The notes under the pieces were generated by a model. It was not told the DNA's origin. It saw only the letters and a program-made list of their open reading frames with translations, and did not search any database. From NCBI GenBank assembly GCA_014802325.1, contig JAAVCK010000016.1, positions 1 through 64,000 of the forward strand: 64,000 bases of DNA, written 5' to 3'. A program made the position numbers and the translations under genes. Positions within the stretch are counted from its first letter, which is position 1. Every line of letters begins with the position of its first letter. This document shows positions 55,524-64,000 of the stretch, in pieces. The DNA is from Bacteroides sp. Lineage in GTDB: Bacteria; Bacteroidota; Bacteroidia; Bacteroidales; Muribaculaceae.

Positions 55524-57764
55524 ATGAATATAAAGAATGAAGTAAGTGAATTTGTAAGGTCGCAGGAAAACAATACATATAATTACCGTCAGGTTTCACA
55601 CGCCATCGGGGCATCGACCCGCGCCCAGCAGCGCCAGGTGGCCATGATACTTGTAGATATGGCTTTCAACGGCGAAATTATCGAAGTTTCGCCCGGCAAA
55701 TATAAATCACCGCGACTCACGTCGGCTACGACCGGCACATTTGTCCGCAGGTCAAACGGCAAGAACTCTGTGGTAACCGACACTGACGGCGAGACATTAT
55801 TCGTGGCCGAGCGCAACTCCATGCATGCCCTCAACGGCGATAAAGTCAAGGTGGAGATTGCCGCACGCCGCCGCGGTGTAGAGCCCGAGGCTATGGTGGT
55901 GGAAATCCTTGAAAAAGCCGATCAGCAATTTATAGGCACGCTCGAAGTTGACAAGCACTTCGCGTATCTGCTCACCGACTCAAAATTTCTTGCCACCGAT
56001 ATATTTATACCCAAGACCAAACTTAAGGGTGGCGTGACGGGCGACAAAGCGATAGTGAAAATCACCGAGTGGAAAGACGGATCGAAGAATCCACGAGGCG
56101 AGGTGATAGATATTATAGGTAAGAAAGGCGACAATAATACCGAGATGCACGCCATTCTCGCCGAGTTCGGTCTGCCATACAAATATCCCGAGGCTGTGGA
56201 ACGCGCAGCTAATAAGATACAGGCTGGTATAACCCCCGAGGAAATAGCCGCACGAGTAGATATGCGCGATGTCACCACTTTTACCATTGATCCACGCGAC
56301 GCCAAGGATTTTGACGACGCCCTTTCGTTCCGCACTCTCCCCGACGGCAACTTTGAGGTAGGTGTGCATATAGCCGACGTCACCCACTACGTTCACCCCG
56401 ACACTATTATTGATCGTGAGGCATCCAAGCGAGCCACCTCGGTGTATCTCGTTGACCGTGTAGTGCCAATGCTCCCCGAGCATCTCTGCAACGGCATCTG
56501 TTCGTTGCGACCCAATGAGGAGAAACTCGCTTTTTCGGTAGTGTTCAAGATGGACAGCAATGCCCGTGTGCTCGACTATAAGATATGCCGCACCGTCATC
56601 AAGTCTGACCGCCGCTTTACCTACGAGGAGGCTCAGGATGTGATAGAAACGCATCTCGGTGACTATGTGGAAGAAATACTTACGCTCGACAGTCTCGCAA
56701 AAATCCTGCGCAAGAAGCGCTACGAAAGCGGATCGGTGGAATTTGACCGAGCCGAAGTGAAGTTTGACATCGACGAGAAAGGTCATCCCACCGGGGTGTA
56801 TTTCAAGGTGTCGAAGGATGCCAACAAACTCATCGAAGAGTTTATGCTTCTGGCCAACAAGACTGTGGCTTGCCATGTGGGTGCCGTCAAGGGCAAGAAG
56901 AAAGCTAAAGCATTCGTATATCGTGTCCACGATATGCCCGACGCTACCAAGCTCGAAGACCTTGCCAAAGTTGCACGCACGTTTGGCTACAAGGTGAAGG
57001 TAAACGGTTCGCCCCGTGAGGTAAACCGCTCCATCAACAAGATGCTCAACGATATAAAGAACGCTCCGGAGGAAAACTATCTGGCCACACTGGCCATCCG
57101 CTCAATGGCCAAGGCCATATATTCGACTGACAATATCGGTCACTACGGTCTGGGATTTGAGTATTACACTCACTTCACCTCGCCTATCCGCCGCTATCCT
57201 GACATGCTCGTCCACAGGCTGCTGGCTCGCTATCTTGACGGAGGCCGCAGCGTAAACCTTCAGAAACTTGAAGACGAGTGTAAGCACGACTCCGATATGG
57301 AGCAGCTCGCTTCCAATGCCGAGCGCTCGTCGATCAAATACAAGCAGGTGGAATATATGCGTGACCATCTTGGCGAGGAATACGCCGGAATGATCTCAGG
57401 CGTCACGGAGTGGGGTCTTTATGTGGAGCTGGAAGAGAATCTCTGCGAGGGACTTATACCCATGCGTGACCTGGCCGACGATTACTATGACTTCGATGAG
57501 AGCAACCACTGTCTGGTAGGTCGCCGCAGCAAGACCCGCTACCGCCTGGGCGATAAGATAAAAGTGCGTGTGGCCCGCGCCGATCTTGATAAGAAGCAAC
57601 TCGACTTCGTGCTTGCCGATGCGCCGGTGCGCCGTCAGGACGAGGATCAGATGGGACGCAAGGTCAGTGTGCAGCAGGCTCTGAGTTCCGGAGGTAAGGA
57701 GAAATCCAAGACCAAATCGCGCTCTCGTTCCGGCAAAGGCTCCAAGTCGCCGAAGCGCCACTGA
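55524..57764 (+). CDS. rnr: Ribonuclease R
   Basis: RNase R is a processive 3'-5' exoribonuclease. The 746-residue protein has an N-terminal winged-helix region, cold-shock domains, the RNB domain with catalytic acids in TIDPRDAKDFDDALS (from D256), HFTSPIRRYPDMLVHRLL, and a C-terminal S1 domain (about 625-705). A basic, Ser/Lys-rich tail (KSKTKSRSRSGKGSKSPKR) ends the protein, as is usual for RNase R. Confidence 0.95.
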   Translation: MNIKNEVSEFVRSQENNTYNYRQVSHAIGASTRAQQRQVAMILVDMAFNGEIIEVSPGKYKSPRLTSATTGTFVRRSNGKNSVVTDTDGETLFVAERNSMHALNGDKVKVEIAARRRGVEPEAMVVEILEKADQQFIGTLEVDKHFAYLLTDSKFLATDIFIPKTKLKGGVTGDKAIVKITEWKDGSKNPRGEVIDIIGKKGDNNTEMHAILAEFGLPYKYPEAVERAANKIQAGITPEEIAARVDMRDVTTFTIDPRDAKDFDDALSFRTLPDGNFEVGVHIADVTHYVHPDTIIDREASKRATSVYLVDRVVPMLPEHLCNGICSLRPNEEKLAFSVVFKMDSNARVLDYKICRTVIKSDRRFTYEEAQDVIETHLGDYVEEILTLDSLAKILRKKRYESGSVEFDRAEVKFDIDEKGHPTGVYFKVSKDANKLIEEFMLLANKTVACHVGAVKGKKKAKAFVYRVHDMPDATKLEDLAKVARTFGYKVKVNGSPREVNRSINKMLNDIKNAPEENYLATLAIRSMAKAIYSTDNIGHYGLGFEYYTHFTSPIRRYPDMLVHRLLARYLDGGRSVNLQKLEDECKHDSDMEQLASNAERSSIKYKQVEYMRDHLGEEYAGMISGVTEWGLYVELEENLCEGLIPMRDLADDYYDFDESNHCLVGRRSKTRYRLGDKIKVRVARADLDKKQLDFVLADAPVRRQDEDQMGRKVSVQQALSSGGKEKSKTKSRSRSGKGSKSPKRH

Positions 57765-57809
57765 TCATCAAGTGAACTGTTAGATATATAAACCAATCAT
57801 TATTACGAA

Positions 57810-59021
57810 ATGGCAATGAAAAAAATTCTTCTTACGGCTTTGGCCCTCGGTGCGTTTGCCGGTGTCAAGGCTGCTGACAACGATTCGATTCCCGCAGATT
57901 CGGTGAAAGGATTCGTTTTTACTGATATCAAACTCGTACCCACTACTTCGGTTAAAGACCAGAATAAGTCGGGTACATGCTGGAGCTTTGCCGGAACATC
58001 ATTTCTCGAAGACGAGATACTACGCAAGAGCGGCAAGGAGGTAGATCTCAGCGAGATGTTTACCGTGCGCCACTGTTATGAGGACAAGGCTGTGAAATAT
58101 ATGCGCATGCAGGGCAACACAAATTTCGCAGCAGGCGGTTCGATAGTCGATGTGCCCAATGTATTCGCTACTTATGGAGCTATCCCCGAGGAAGTATACT
58201 CCGGCCTTAACTATGGCGAGGAGAAGCATGATCACGGCGAACTCGATGCAGCTCTGTCGGCTTATCTCAAAGCCGTGTATGCCAATAAGGGTAAGCACCT
58301 GTCTACAGCGTGGAAAGCCGGCTTTGATGGTATTCTTGACGCTTATCTTGGTAAGATTCCCGAGACATTTGTGTATGAAGGCGTGACCTATACTCCCGAG
58401 ACCTATGCGAAATCGCTCGGACTTAACGCCGACGATTATGTAGCTCTTACCTCGTTCATTCATCATCCCTATTACAAACCGTTTATCCTTGAAGTGTGTG
58501 ATAACTGGACCAACGACGGATATGTCAATCTCCCGCTCGACGAATTTAAGGCGGTCGTAGACAATGCACTCGACAACGGTTACAGCGTGGAATGGGCTGC
58601 CGACGTGAGCGAGGGCGGATTCAAATGGCGTGAAGGTTATGCAGTGATTCCTAAGGCCAAGACTACCGCTGATATGGACGGCACAGAGCTCTCGCGCTGG
58701 GTGAAGCTCTCGGATAAAGAGCGCGAGGAGTCGCGCTACAATCTCACCGGTCCGGTAGAGGAAATTGAAGTGACTCCCGAGGTGCGTCAGGAGATGTTTG
58801 ACCGACTTGAGACCACCGACGATCACGGCATGGTAATCATCGGTAAGGCCGTGGACCAGGAAGGTAACAAGTATTATAAGGTGAAAAACTCGTGGGATAC
58901 CAATCAGGTTTACGACGGATATTTCTACGTTTCAGAGCCTTATTTCCTTGCCAAGACTCTCAGCATTCTCGTCAACAAGGAAGCTCTCCCCAAGGCAGTA
59001 GCCAAAAAAATCAGCAAGTGA
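57810..59021 (+). CDS. Exported C1B-family cysteine peptidase (aminopeptidase C/bleomycin hydrolase-like)
   Basis: The 403-residue protein has a signal peptide (about 1-21), then the C1 active-site cysteine C57 in QNKSGTCWSFAGTSFLE, H339 in DDHGMVIIG and N360 in VKNSWD. The order, the late His and the large middle part match peptidase C1B. The signal peptide is unusual for classical PepC, which is cytoplasmic, but is seen in Bacteroidota relatives. An internal ATG at 57816 would also give a good signal peptide. Confidence 0.9.
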   Translation: MAMKKILLTALALGAFAGVKAADNDSIPADSVKGFVFTDIKLVPTTSVKDQNKSGTCWSFAGTSFLEDEILRKSGKEVDLSEMFTVRHCYEDKAVKYMRMQGNTNFAAGGSIVDVPNVFATYGAIPEEVYSGLNYGEEKHDHGELDAALSAYLKAVYANKGKHLSTAWKAGFDGILDAYLGKIPETFVYEGVTYTPETYAKSLGLNADDYVALTSFIHHPYYKPFILEVCDNWTNDGYVNLPLDEFKAVVDNALDNGYSVEWAADVSEGGFKWREGYAVIPKAKTTADMDGTELSRWVKLSDKEREESRYNLTGPVEEIEVTPEVRQEMFDRLETTDDHGMVIIGKAVDQEGNKYYKVKNSWDTNQVYDGYFYVSEPYFLAKTLSILVNKEALPKAVAKKISK

Positions 59022-59039
59022 TTTGAAATAATTTTTACA

Positions 59040-59070
59040 AGAGGCCGACACGGATTCCGCGCCGGCCTCT
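59040..59070 (+). terminator. Hairpin between the C1B peptidase and the ATP-grasp-like gene
   Basis: AGAGGCCG (59040-59047) pairs with CGGCCTCT (59063-59070). It ends 8 nt before the next ATG and lacks a T-run, so it may reduce rather than stop read-through or affect initiation. Confidence 0.45.
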
Positions 59071-59078
59071 GTCGGCTT

Positions 59079-60134
59079 ATGAATGTATATATTTTTAATC
59101 CGGAAAACGATCTTGCTCTCGGAATCGACTGCCTGAATTATACGCCGTCGCCGCACGCAGCAGCCCTTCACAGAGACGGGGAATTGTTTCCGGCGTGGTG
59201 GGCAAGTGAGGAAGACTACATAGTGGCCCCGCATGCCGACGACGCCGATCGCCGGTGGCTCCGCGATAATTATGGCCTGGTGACTGCCGACGGCTTCAAC
59301 CCCGATGAATGTACGCCTCAACCATGGGGATGGAGTCGCAACGCCGCATATCTCTTGCGCCACGCGGGAGTAGGCGACAAGTGCCTGCCGGCCGAAGAGC
59401 AGCTTACCCTTTATCGCCGGCTCAGTCACCGGCACACGGCTTCAGCTCTACTCGACCTGATAGGATACAGTGGAGAAATGCCTGTGGTGACTTCCGATGT
59501 AGAGGATGCGATGGCGGCTATATCGAGGCTCGGCAGCGGATTTGTGAAAAGTCCGTGGTCAGGTAGCGGTAGAGGTGTATTTAATTCGGCCGGACTGGCT
59601 CAAGCGCCGTTGCGACGTCGCATCGAAGGCATAATCCACCGTCAGGGAAATGTGATTATCGAAAAGCCTTTGGCGAAGATACTTGACTTTGCCGTCCTGT
59701 ACAGTGCCGGCGAAGAGGGTGTGAGATTTCACGGCCTGTCGGTATTCGAGGCTGAGGCGCGAGGCATGTATGCGGGCAATCTCGCTGCACCTCAGGCATA
59801 TCTGCGTGAGAGAATCACGACTCTTGCGGGCGACGACGCTCTCGATTGCACGGTGACTCAGGTAGCGGCAGGCCTTAACGAGTTGCTGGCCGGACGCTAT
59901 TACGGGCCGTTGGGGGTGGATATGATGGTATGCACTGCCGATGACGGCACGCCGGCCATAATGCCGTGCATTGAGATAAACCTGCGGCGCACGATGGGAT
60001 TCGTGGCTATGGACGTGGCAGCGCGTCTGGGTATAGAAGAGCCGCGACGCCTCACCTGGCATCGCGGCCCGTTACCAGCGGGGGCAGTAGCTTTACTGCG
60101 CCCCGGAAAAGAGTTTACACCTGTGCTGTTGTAA
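59079..60134 (+). CDS. Uncharacterised ATP-grasp-like protein
   Basis: The 351-residue protein opens MNVYIFNPENDLALGID, a signature I associate with a Bacteroidota-specific uncharacterised family. Its middle and C-terminal part look like an ATP-grasp fold: FVKSPWSGSGRGV as a glycine-rich nucleotide loop, GNVIIEKPLAKILDFAV, and GVDMMV followed by PCIEINLRRTMG with the metal-binding Glu/Asn. Such enzymes ligate a carboxylate to an amine or thiol. Substrate and pathway are unknown. It is convergent with the DJ-1 gene, 8 nt apart. Confidence 0.65.
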   Translation: MNVYIFNPENDLALGIDCLNYTPSPHAAALHRDGELFPAWWASEEDYIVAPHADDADRRWLRDNYGLVTADGFNPDECTPQPWGWSRNAAYLLRHAGVGDKCLPAEEQLTLYRRLSHRHTASALLDLIGYSGEMPVVTSDVEDAMAAISRLGSGFVKSPWSGSGRGVFNSAGLAQAPLRRRIEGIIHRQGNVIIEKPLAKILDFAVLYSAGEEGVRFHGLSVFEAEARGMYAGNLAAPQAYLRERITTLAGDDALDCTVTQVAAGLNELLAGRYYGPLGVDMMVCTADDGTPAIMPCIEINLRRTMGFVAMDVAARLGIEEPRRLTWHRGPLPAGAVALLRPGKEFTPVLL

Positions 60135-60142
60135 GCCCGGTT

Positions 60143-60697
60143 TCAGAGCAGAATCTGTGCTGCTATTTCGTCGGCTGCTTCCTGATTTTTCAGTGTCTCG
60201 ATAATGGTGAGAGCAAACTGAGTGGCCGACGAAGGACCATTGGCGGTAATAAAATGACCGTCTTTCACCACACGCTGATGTTTCACCGTGGCACCTCCGG
60301 CCGCGAGTCCTTCCTCAAAGCCGGGATAAGCGGTGGCGTGCTTGCCGTCGAGCAGGCCGAGAGGAGCCAGCACCACTGCCGGAGCGGCACATATAGCTGC
60401 TATGCGACCACCTTTTTTTGCCTGAGCGATAAGGGCTTCCACCACTTCGGCGCAATCAGCCAGATTGGCGGCGCCGGGCATACCGCCGGGGAGCACTATC
60501 ATCTCGGCATCGGTCATTTCAGCAGGATTGATGATACCGTCGGCAGCCACTTCTATACCGTGGGCACCGCGCACGGCAGTGGTCTTGTTGATCGATAGAG
60601 TTACGGTGTCGATTCCTGCGCGGCGCAGAAGGTCAACTGTAGTCAGGGCCTCGATTTCCTCGAAACCATCGGCCAATATCACATAAGTCTTATTCAT
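60143..60697 (-). CDS. DJ-1/YajL/PfpI-family protein
   Basis: The 184-residue protein has the DJ-1 nucleophile elbow with Cys in IAAICAAPAVVLA (about C102), the Glu near the N-terminus (DGFEEIEAL) and FITANGPSSATQFAL. Family members act as glyoxalase/deglycase-type enzymes or redox sensors. A minus-strand TATATTTG (60723-60716) lies about 19 nt upstream of the start. Confidence 0.92.
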   Translation of the reverse strand: MNKTYVILADGFEEIEALTTVDLLRRAGIDTVTLSINKTTAVRGAHGIEVAADGIINPAEMTDAEMIVLPGGMPGAANLADCAEVVEALIAQAKKGGRIAAICAAPAVVLAPLGLLDGKHATAYPGFEEGLAAGGATVKHQRVVKDGHFITANGPSSATQFALTIIETLKNQEAADEIAAQILL

Positions 60698-60796
60698 AAT
60701 AAAATGTATTTTTTACAAATATAGTGAGAATAAACCGAAATCCGGTAATTCCCACTATATTTCAACGCATATCGGCGCGTAAATGTTGAGGCTCTG

Positions 60797-62758
60797 TCAG
60801 TAGCGTTTCCACATGATGCGCATCGAATTGAGTACGGCGAGGAGTGCCACACCTACATCAGCAAATACCGCGCCCCAAAGCGACGCATATCCCATAGCAC
60901 CAAGTATAAGTATAATTACTTTTATGGCTATGGCGCCTACGATATTCTGCATGACAATAGTGCGGGTTACGCGACCTATCTTTATGGCCGTGGCTATGCG
61001 TGATGGCGAGTCGGTCTGAATCACCACATCGGCACTCTCGATGGCAGCGTCAGAACCCAGACCGCCCATAGCGATACCGACGTTGCTGAGCGCAAGCACG
61101 GGCGCATCGTTCATACCGTCGCCCACGAAAGCCACGTTGCAGCCTGGTGTCGAAGCGAGCCGTTCCACATATCGGGCCTTATCCTGAGGCAGAAGTTCGC
61201 CGTGTGATTCATTGATGCCAAGCTGCGATGCGAAATCGTCGACAATTTCCTTACGGTCGCCCGACAGCATCACTAAACGGTCAATCCCCAGGCCGCGAAG
61301 CAGGGTGACGGTCTCTGACGCGTCAGGTTTGGCCGTATCGGCAAGGATGGCACATCCGGCATATTCACCGTCGACCGCACACCATATTACCGATCCTTTG
61401 GCCGAGAGGCCGGCTTTGGCAGGTATGGCGATACCGGCCTCTGAAAGCATACGCGAATTACCGGCGAGTACCGTGTGACCGTCCACTGTGGCGGTGACGC
61501 CATGTCCGGCCTTTTCCGACATATACGTTGCATGAGGTATCGCGATGCCCTGCGACTCGGTGTGACGGATGAGCGTCATCGCAAGGGGGTGTGAGCTGCC
61601 ACGTTCGGCTGCAGCCATGAGAGCGAGCAACTCACGGTTTTGTATGGACGTAGACTCTACGGAAGCTACTGAGAACTGACCGGTGGTGAGTGTTCCGGTC
61701 TTGTCCATAGCCACGACATTGACCCGCGTGATGGCTTCAAGATAATTACCGCCCTTGAAGAGGATGCCCGCACGCGATGCAGCTCCGATACCGGCATAGT
61801 AGCCGAGCGGAACACTTATGACCAGGGCGCAAGGGCAGGAGATGACAAGAAACACCAGTGCGCGGTAAAGCCATTCCGAGAATATGAAATGGTACGAAGT
61901 AAGTGCTCCGGCTATGGCGGGAACAATGATGAGCAGCATGGCAAGCGCAATCACAACGGGGGTGTAGATACGGGCAAACTTGCGGATGAACATTTCGGCA
62001 TGCGCTTTGCGCGATGAAGCGTTTTCCACCATGGCGAGTATTCGTTGCATGGCGCTGTCGGAGTAGCGGCGGCTTACTTCAAGTCTTACACTCTGATTAA
62101 GCGCTATCATTCCGGCAAGTACTTCGCCACCACGATTTATGGAGCGGGGCACGCTTTCGCCTGTCAGAGCCGAGGTGTCGAAAAGTCCGTCGCCGTCGGT
62201 CAGCACGCCGTCGAGCGGCACCCTTGCGCCCGGACCCACTTCAATAATCTCGCCGATGCTCACACTTTCGGGATCTACCTGTACAGACTTGCCGTCGCGC
62301 AGAGCTGTCACTTTCTTTATACCGCCTCCGATAAGGCTGGAAATGTCGGCTCGTGCACGGTCTACAGCTCTGTGTTGCAGCCTCTCGCCGATCGACGAGA
62401 AGAGCATCACGCCTACCGCTTCAGGAAATTCTCTGATGCAGAATGCACCGATACAAGCTATCACCATGAGAGTATTTTCATTAAATATATCGCCCGATGC
62501 TATGGCTTCGGCCGCTTCTTTCATTACCGGCGCTCCTACCGGAAGAAATGCCACGATATACCATAAAAGTTCAATGCGGGTGTCTGCGAAAAATTGTATA
62601 CCGAAATGGCTCATAAGCAGACCGGCTGCGAGCATGAGTGCGGATACGGCGGGGGCTATCCACGCCGACGCGCCGCTGGAGTGGTGATTGTGACATCCGT
62701 CGTGACCGCATCCGTGGTGGTGGTTATGATGGTCGTGAGAGTGAGTGTGATGTGTCAT
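60797..62758 (-). CDS. Heavy-metal P1B-type ATPase with His-rich N-terminus (Zn/Cd/Co type)
   Basis: The 653-residue pump has the P-type hallmarks ALTGESVPR, ISCPCALVISVPLG (metal-site CPC), MDKTGTLTTG (phosphorylated Asp) and FVGDGMNDAPVLA. Instead of a ferredoxin-like metal-binding domain, residues 1-28 are dense in His with two Cys (HTHSHDHHNHHHGCGHDGCH), which suggests binding of Zn, Co or Ni. It probably exports Zn/Cd-type ions from the cytoplasm. A minus-strand TAACTTTG (62792-62785) lies just upstream. The Fur-family regulator elsewhere in the window is a possible but untested controller. Confidence 0.92.
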   Translation of the reverse strand: MTHHTHSHDHHNHHHGCGHDGCHNHHSSGASAWIAPAVSALMLAAGLLMSHFGIQFFADTRIELLWYIVAFLPVGAPVMKEAAEAIASGDIFNENTLMVIACIGAFCIREFPEAVGVMLFSSIGERLQHRAVDRARADISSLIGGGIKKVTALRDGKSVQVDPESVSIGEIIEVGPGARVPLDGVLTDGDGLFDTSALTGESVPRSINRGGEVLAGMIALNQSVRLEVSRRYSDSAMQRILAMVENASSRKAHAEMFIRKFARIYTPVVIALAMLLIIVPAIAGALTSYHFIFSEWLYRALVFLVISCPCALVISVPLGYYAGIGAASRAGILFKGGNYLEAITRVNVVAMDKTGTLTTGQFSVASVESTSIQNRELLALMAAAERGSSHPLAMTLIRHTESQGIAIPHATYMSEKAGHGVTATVDGHTVLAGNSRMLSEAGIAIPAKAGLSAKGSVIWCAVDGEYAGCAILADTAKPDASETVTLLRGLGIDRLVMLSGDRKEIVDDFASQLGINESHGELLPQDKARYVERLASTPGCNVAFVGDGMNDAPVLALSNVGIAMGGLGSDAAIESADVVIQTDSPSRIATAIKIGRVTRTIVMQNIVGAIAIKVIILILGAMGYASLWGAVFADVGVALLAVLNSMRIMWKRY

Positions 62759-62899
62759 AACTGTATGGTTTTGTTATTACGGTACAAAGTTAGGCCATAA
62801 TTTATGCAACCCGGTAGCAAAATAAATCCACTCTTGCCATGAACCAATTCCGCGGCACTATTGTTATAAATGCATAAACACGTTAAAACTATTCAAATT

Positions 62900-63442
62900 A
62901 TGAAAGAACTTAAAGGCTCAAAGACTGAAGAAAATCTGCGTATTGCTTTTGCCGGCGAATCGCAGGCTTGTGTAAAATATTCCTATTATGCCAAGAAGGC
63001 TAAGCAGGATGGTTATGTGCAGTTCTCTCAGATATTCGAGGAGACAGCTTCAAATGAGAAGGCGCACGCCAAGATCTGGTTCAAGCTCCTTCATGGCGGT
63101 GATGTTCCCGGCACCGAGGCCAATCTCGTTGACGCAGCTGCCGGCGAACACTTTGAATGGACCGACATGTACTATGATTTTGCCAAGGTAGCCGAAGAAG
63201 AAGGCTTCACTGACATTGCCCGTCTCTTCAAACTCGTGGGCGACATTGAGAAAACCCATGAGGAACGTTACCTCAAATTACTTGGCAATCTTAAAGAGGG
63301 TATCGTGTTCTCGCGCGACGACGATCGTATCTGGCAGTGCCAGGAGTGCGGACATATCCACGTCGGCAAGAAGGCTCCCGAAATATGCCCCGTGTGCAAG
63401 CATCCTCAGGCATACTTTGAGATCGAAGCAAAGAACTATTAA
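62900..63442 (+). CDS. Rubrerythrin
   Basis: I start at ATG 62900 ([13 protein letters not shown]). The 180-residue protein has the N-terminal diiron four-helix bundle ([38 protein letters not shown]) and a C-terminal rubredoxin domain with CQECGH and CPVCKHP. Rubrerythrins reduce hydrogen peroxide, a standard defence of anaerobes. The gene is divergent from the metal ATPase. Confidence 0.95.
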   Translation: MKELKGSKTEENLRIAFAGESQACVKYSYYAKKAKQDGYVQFSQIFEETASNEKAHAKIWFKLLHGGDVPGTEANLVDAAAGEHFEWTDMYYDFAKVAEEEGFTDIARLFKLVGDIEKTHEERYLKLLGNLKEGIVFSRDDDRIWQCQECGHIHVGKKAPEICPVCKHPQAYFEIEAKNY

Positions 63443-63466
63443 TATCTCTATAAGTTAAAAATATCA

Positions 63467-63504
63467 GGAAGGCTGTGCCGTCAACATGCGGCGCAGCCTT
63501 TCCA
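63467..63504 (+). terminator. Terminator of rubrerythrin overlapping the DAHP-synthase stop
   Basis: AAGGCTGTGCCG (63469-63480) pairs with CGGCGCAGCCTT (63489-63500) with one wobble. The loop covers the stop codon of the convergent gene, so the hairpin includes its last codons. Confidence 0.7.
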
Positions 63505-64000
63505 TATATCCATCACCGGCTTGATGTCCGACGGCAGAATCTGCTGAAAACTGTCGGTGAGCGCGGAGTCAGGATCACAATGCGACTCAATAATCAGCCC
63601 GTCATAGCCCAACTCGCGGGCACGGGCGGAGAGCGGAAGTATCATCTGCCGAGCGCCGCCCATGTGCGACGGATCGCAGATTATTGGCAGCCCGGGCAAT
63701 TCTTTTCTGAATTCCGCCACAAGCTCCCATAGCGGGGCGTTGCGGTAAGAAGTCTCTCCCGGTATCTTGAATCCGCGATGCACTGCGGCGAGCCGGCGCA
63801 GACCGCTGTTGTAGAAGCGCTCCACGGCGCCTATCCACAGATTCATATCTACGCACGATGGATTCTTGATAAGCACCGGCACATCGCAGCCTCTCAGACT
63901 GTCGGCAATATCTTGTACGGCAAACGGCGACACGGTAGTGCGCGCACCGATCCAGAGAATATCCACACCCGCATCAAGTGCAGCCTCAACATGTGCGGCG
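63481..64000 (-). CDS. DAHP synthase (3-deoxy-7-phosphoheptulonate synthase), 3' part
   Basis: The frame is open at the right edge of the window and ends at 63481. It shows DILWIGARTTVSPFAVQDIA, VPVLIKNP, PIICDPSHMGGARQMILPLS and IIESHCDPDSALTD, the C-terminal half of the beta/alpha barrel of a KDO8PS-like (type I-beta) DAHP synthase, which feeds aroB. In many Bacteroidales a chorismate mutase domain follows the barrel; here the protein ends shortly after KPVMDIWKG, so no C-terminal mutase is present. Confidence 0.88.
   Translation of the reverse strand, partial: AAHVEAALDAGVDILWIGARTTVSPFAVQDIADSLRGCDVPVLIKNPSCVDMNLWIGAVERFYNSGLRRLAAVHRGFKIPGETSYRNAPLWELVAEFRKELPGLPIICDPSHMGGARQMILPLSARARELGYDGLIIESHCDPDSALTDSFQQILPSDIKPVMDIWKGCAAC

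Overview
The window reads as chromosomal DNA of a Bacteroidota bacterium, most probably order Bacteroidales and plausibly Muribaculaceae. Evidence seen: repeated promoters of the form TTTG-N20-TAnnTTTG (the Bacteroidota -33/-7 pattern), a B12 surface-uptake locus of the BtuB/BtuG kind, paired DUF3857 proteins, a bacterial GH3 enzyme, an N/Q/G-rich pseudouridine synthase, and secreted proteins with Bacteroidota-type C-terminal sorting tails. The family-level assignment is inference.

Layout. 1-8866: a TonB-receptor tail, a BtuG-like surface lipoprotein, a second lipoprotein and three secreted proteins with related domains, ending in a truncated BtuF-like lipoprotein cut by a decayed IS4-family transposase. 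8930-16126: a tightly overlapping six-gene minus-strand operon (queF, queC, a DUF5715 protein, an AsmA-like giant, a HAD phosphatase, aroB) with a clear promoter. 16224-16819: YccF and a 58-codon tryptophanase N-terminal fragment. 17011-19502: an AT-rich cassette (transglutaminase-like protein, signal-peptide RHS-tip zincin, small secreted protein) bracketed by direct repeats of the 3' end of tsaC. 19448-21294: tsaC and a histidine kinase.

21575-28411: HIT, a non-catalytic M16 protein and thiH-thiC-thiG-thiE-thiE2 behind a TPP riboswitch and a clear promoter. 28420-30162: rnhB, a response regulator with Glu at the phosphoacceptor position, and rpsU. 30247-30888: a gene-free mosaic of short palindromes. 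30950-34593: FadL-like protein, comF-recX-prmC. 34667-43780: GH3 protein, two DUF3857 proteins (one with and one without a visible catalytic triad), pseudouridine synthase with a very long disordered N-terminus, asnS. 43846-44221: palindromes and a 7-bp tandem repeat. 44306-47934: TonB-CTD protein, DUF1015 protein, purA, fur. 48044-64000: polyprenyl synthase, glycosidase, fmt, DcaP-like porin, gyrB, rnr, C1B peptidase, ATP-grasp-like protein, DJ-1, metal P-type ATPase, rubrerythrin and the 3' part of a DAHP synthase.

Most of the window is ordinary core genome. The parts most worth a second look are the RHS-tip/transglutaminase cassette with its tsaC-derived flanking repeats, the expanded B12-capture locus, the Glu-type response regulator and the repeat islands. 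All calls come from reading the sequence; no database search was run.
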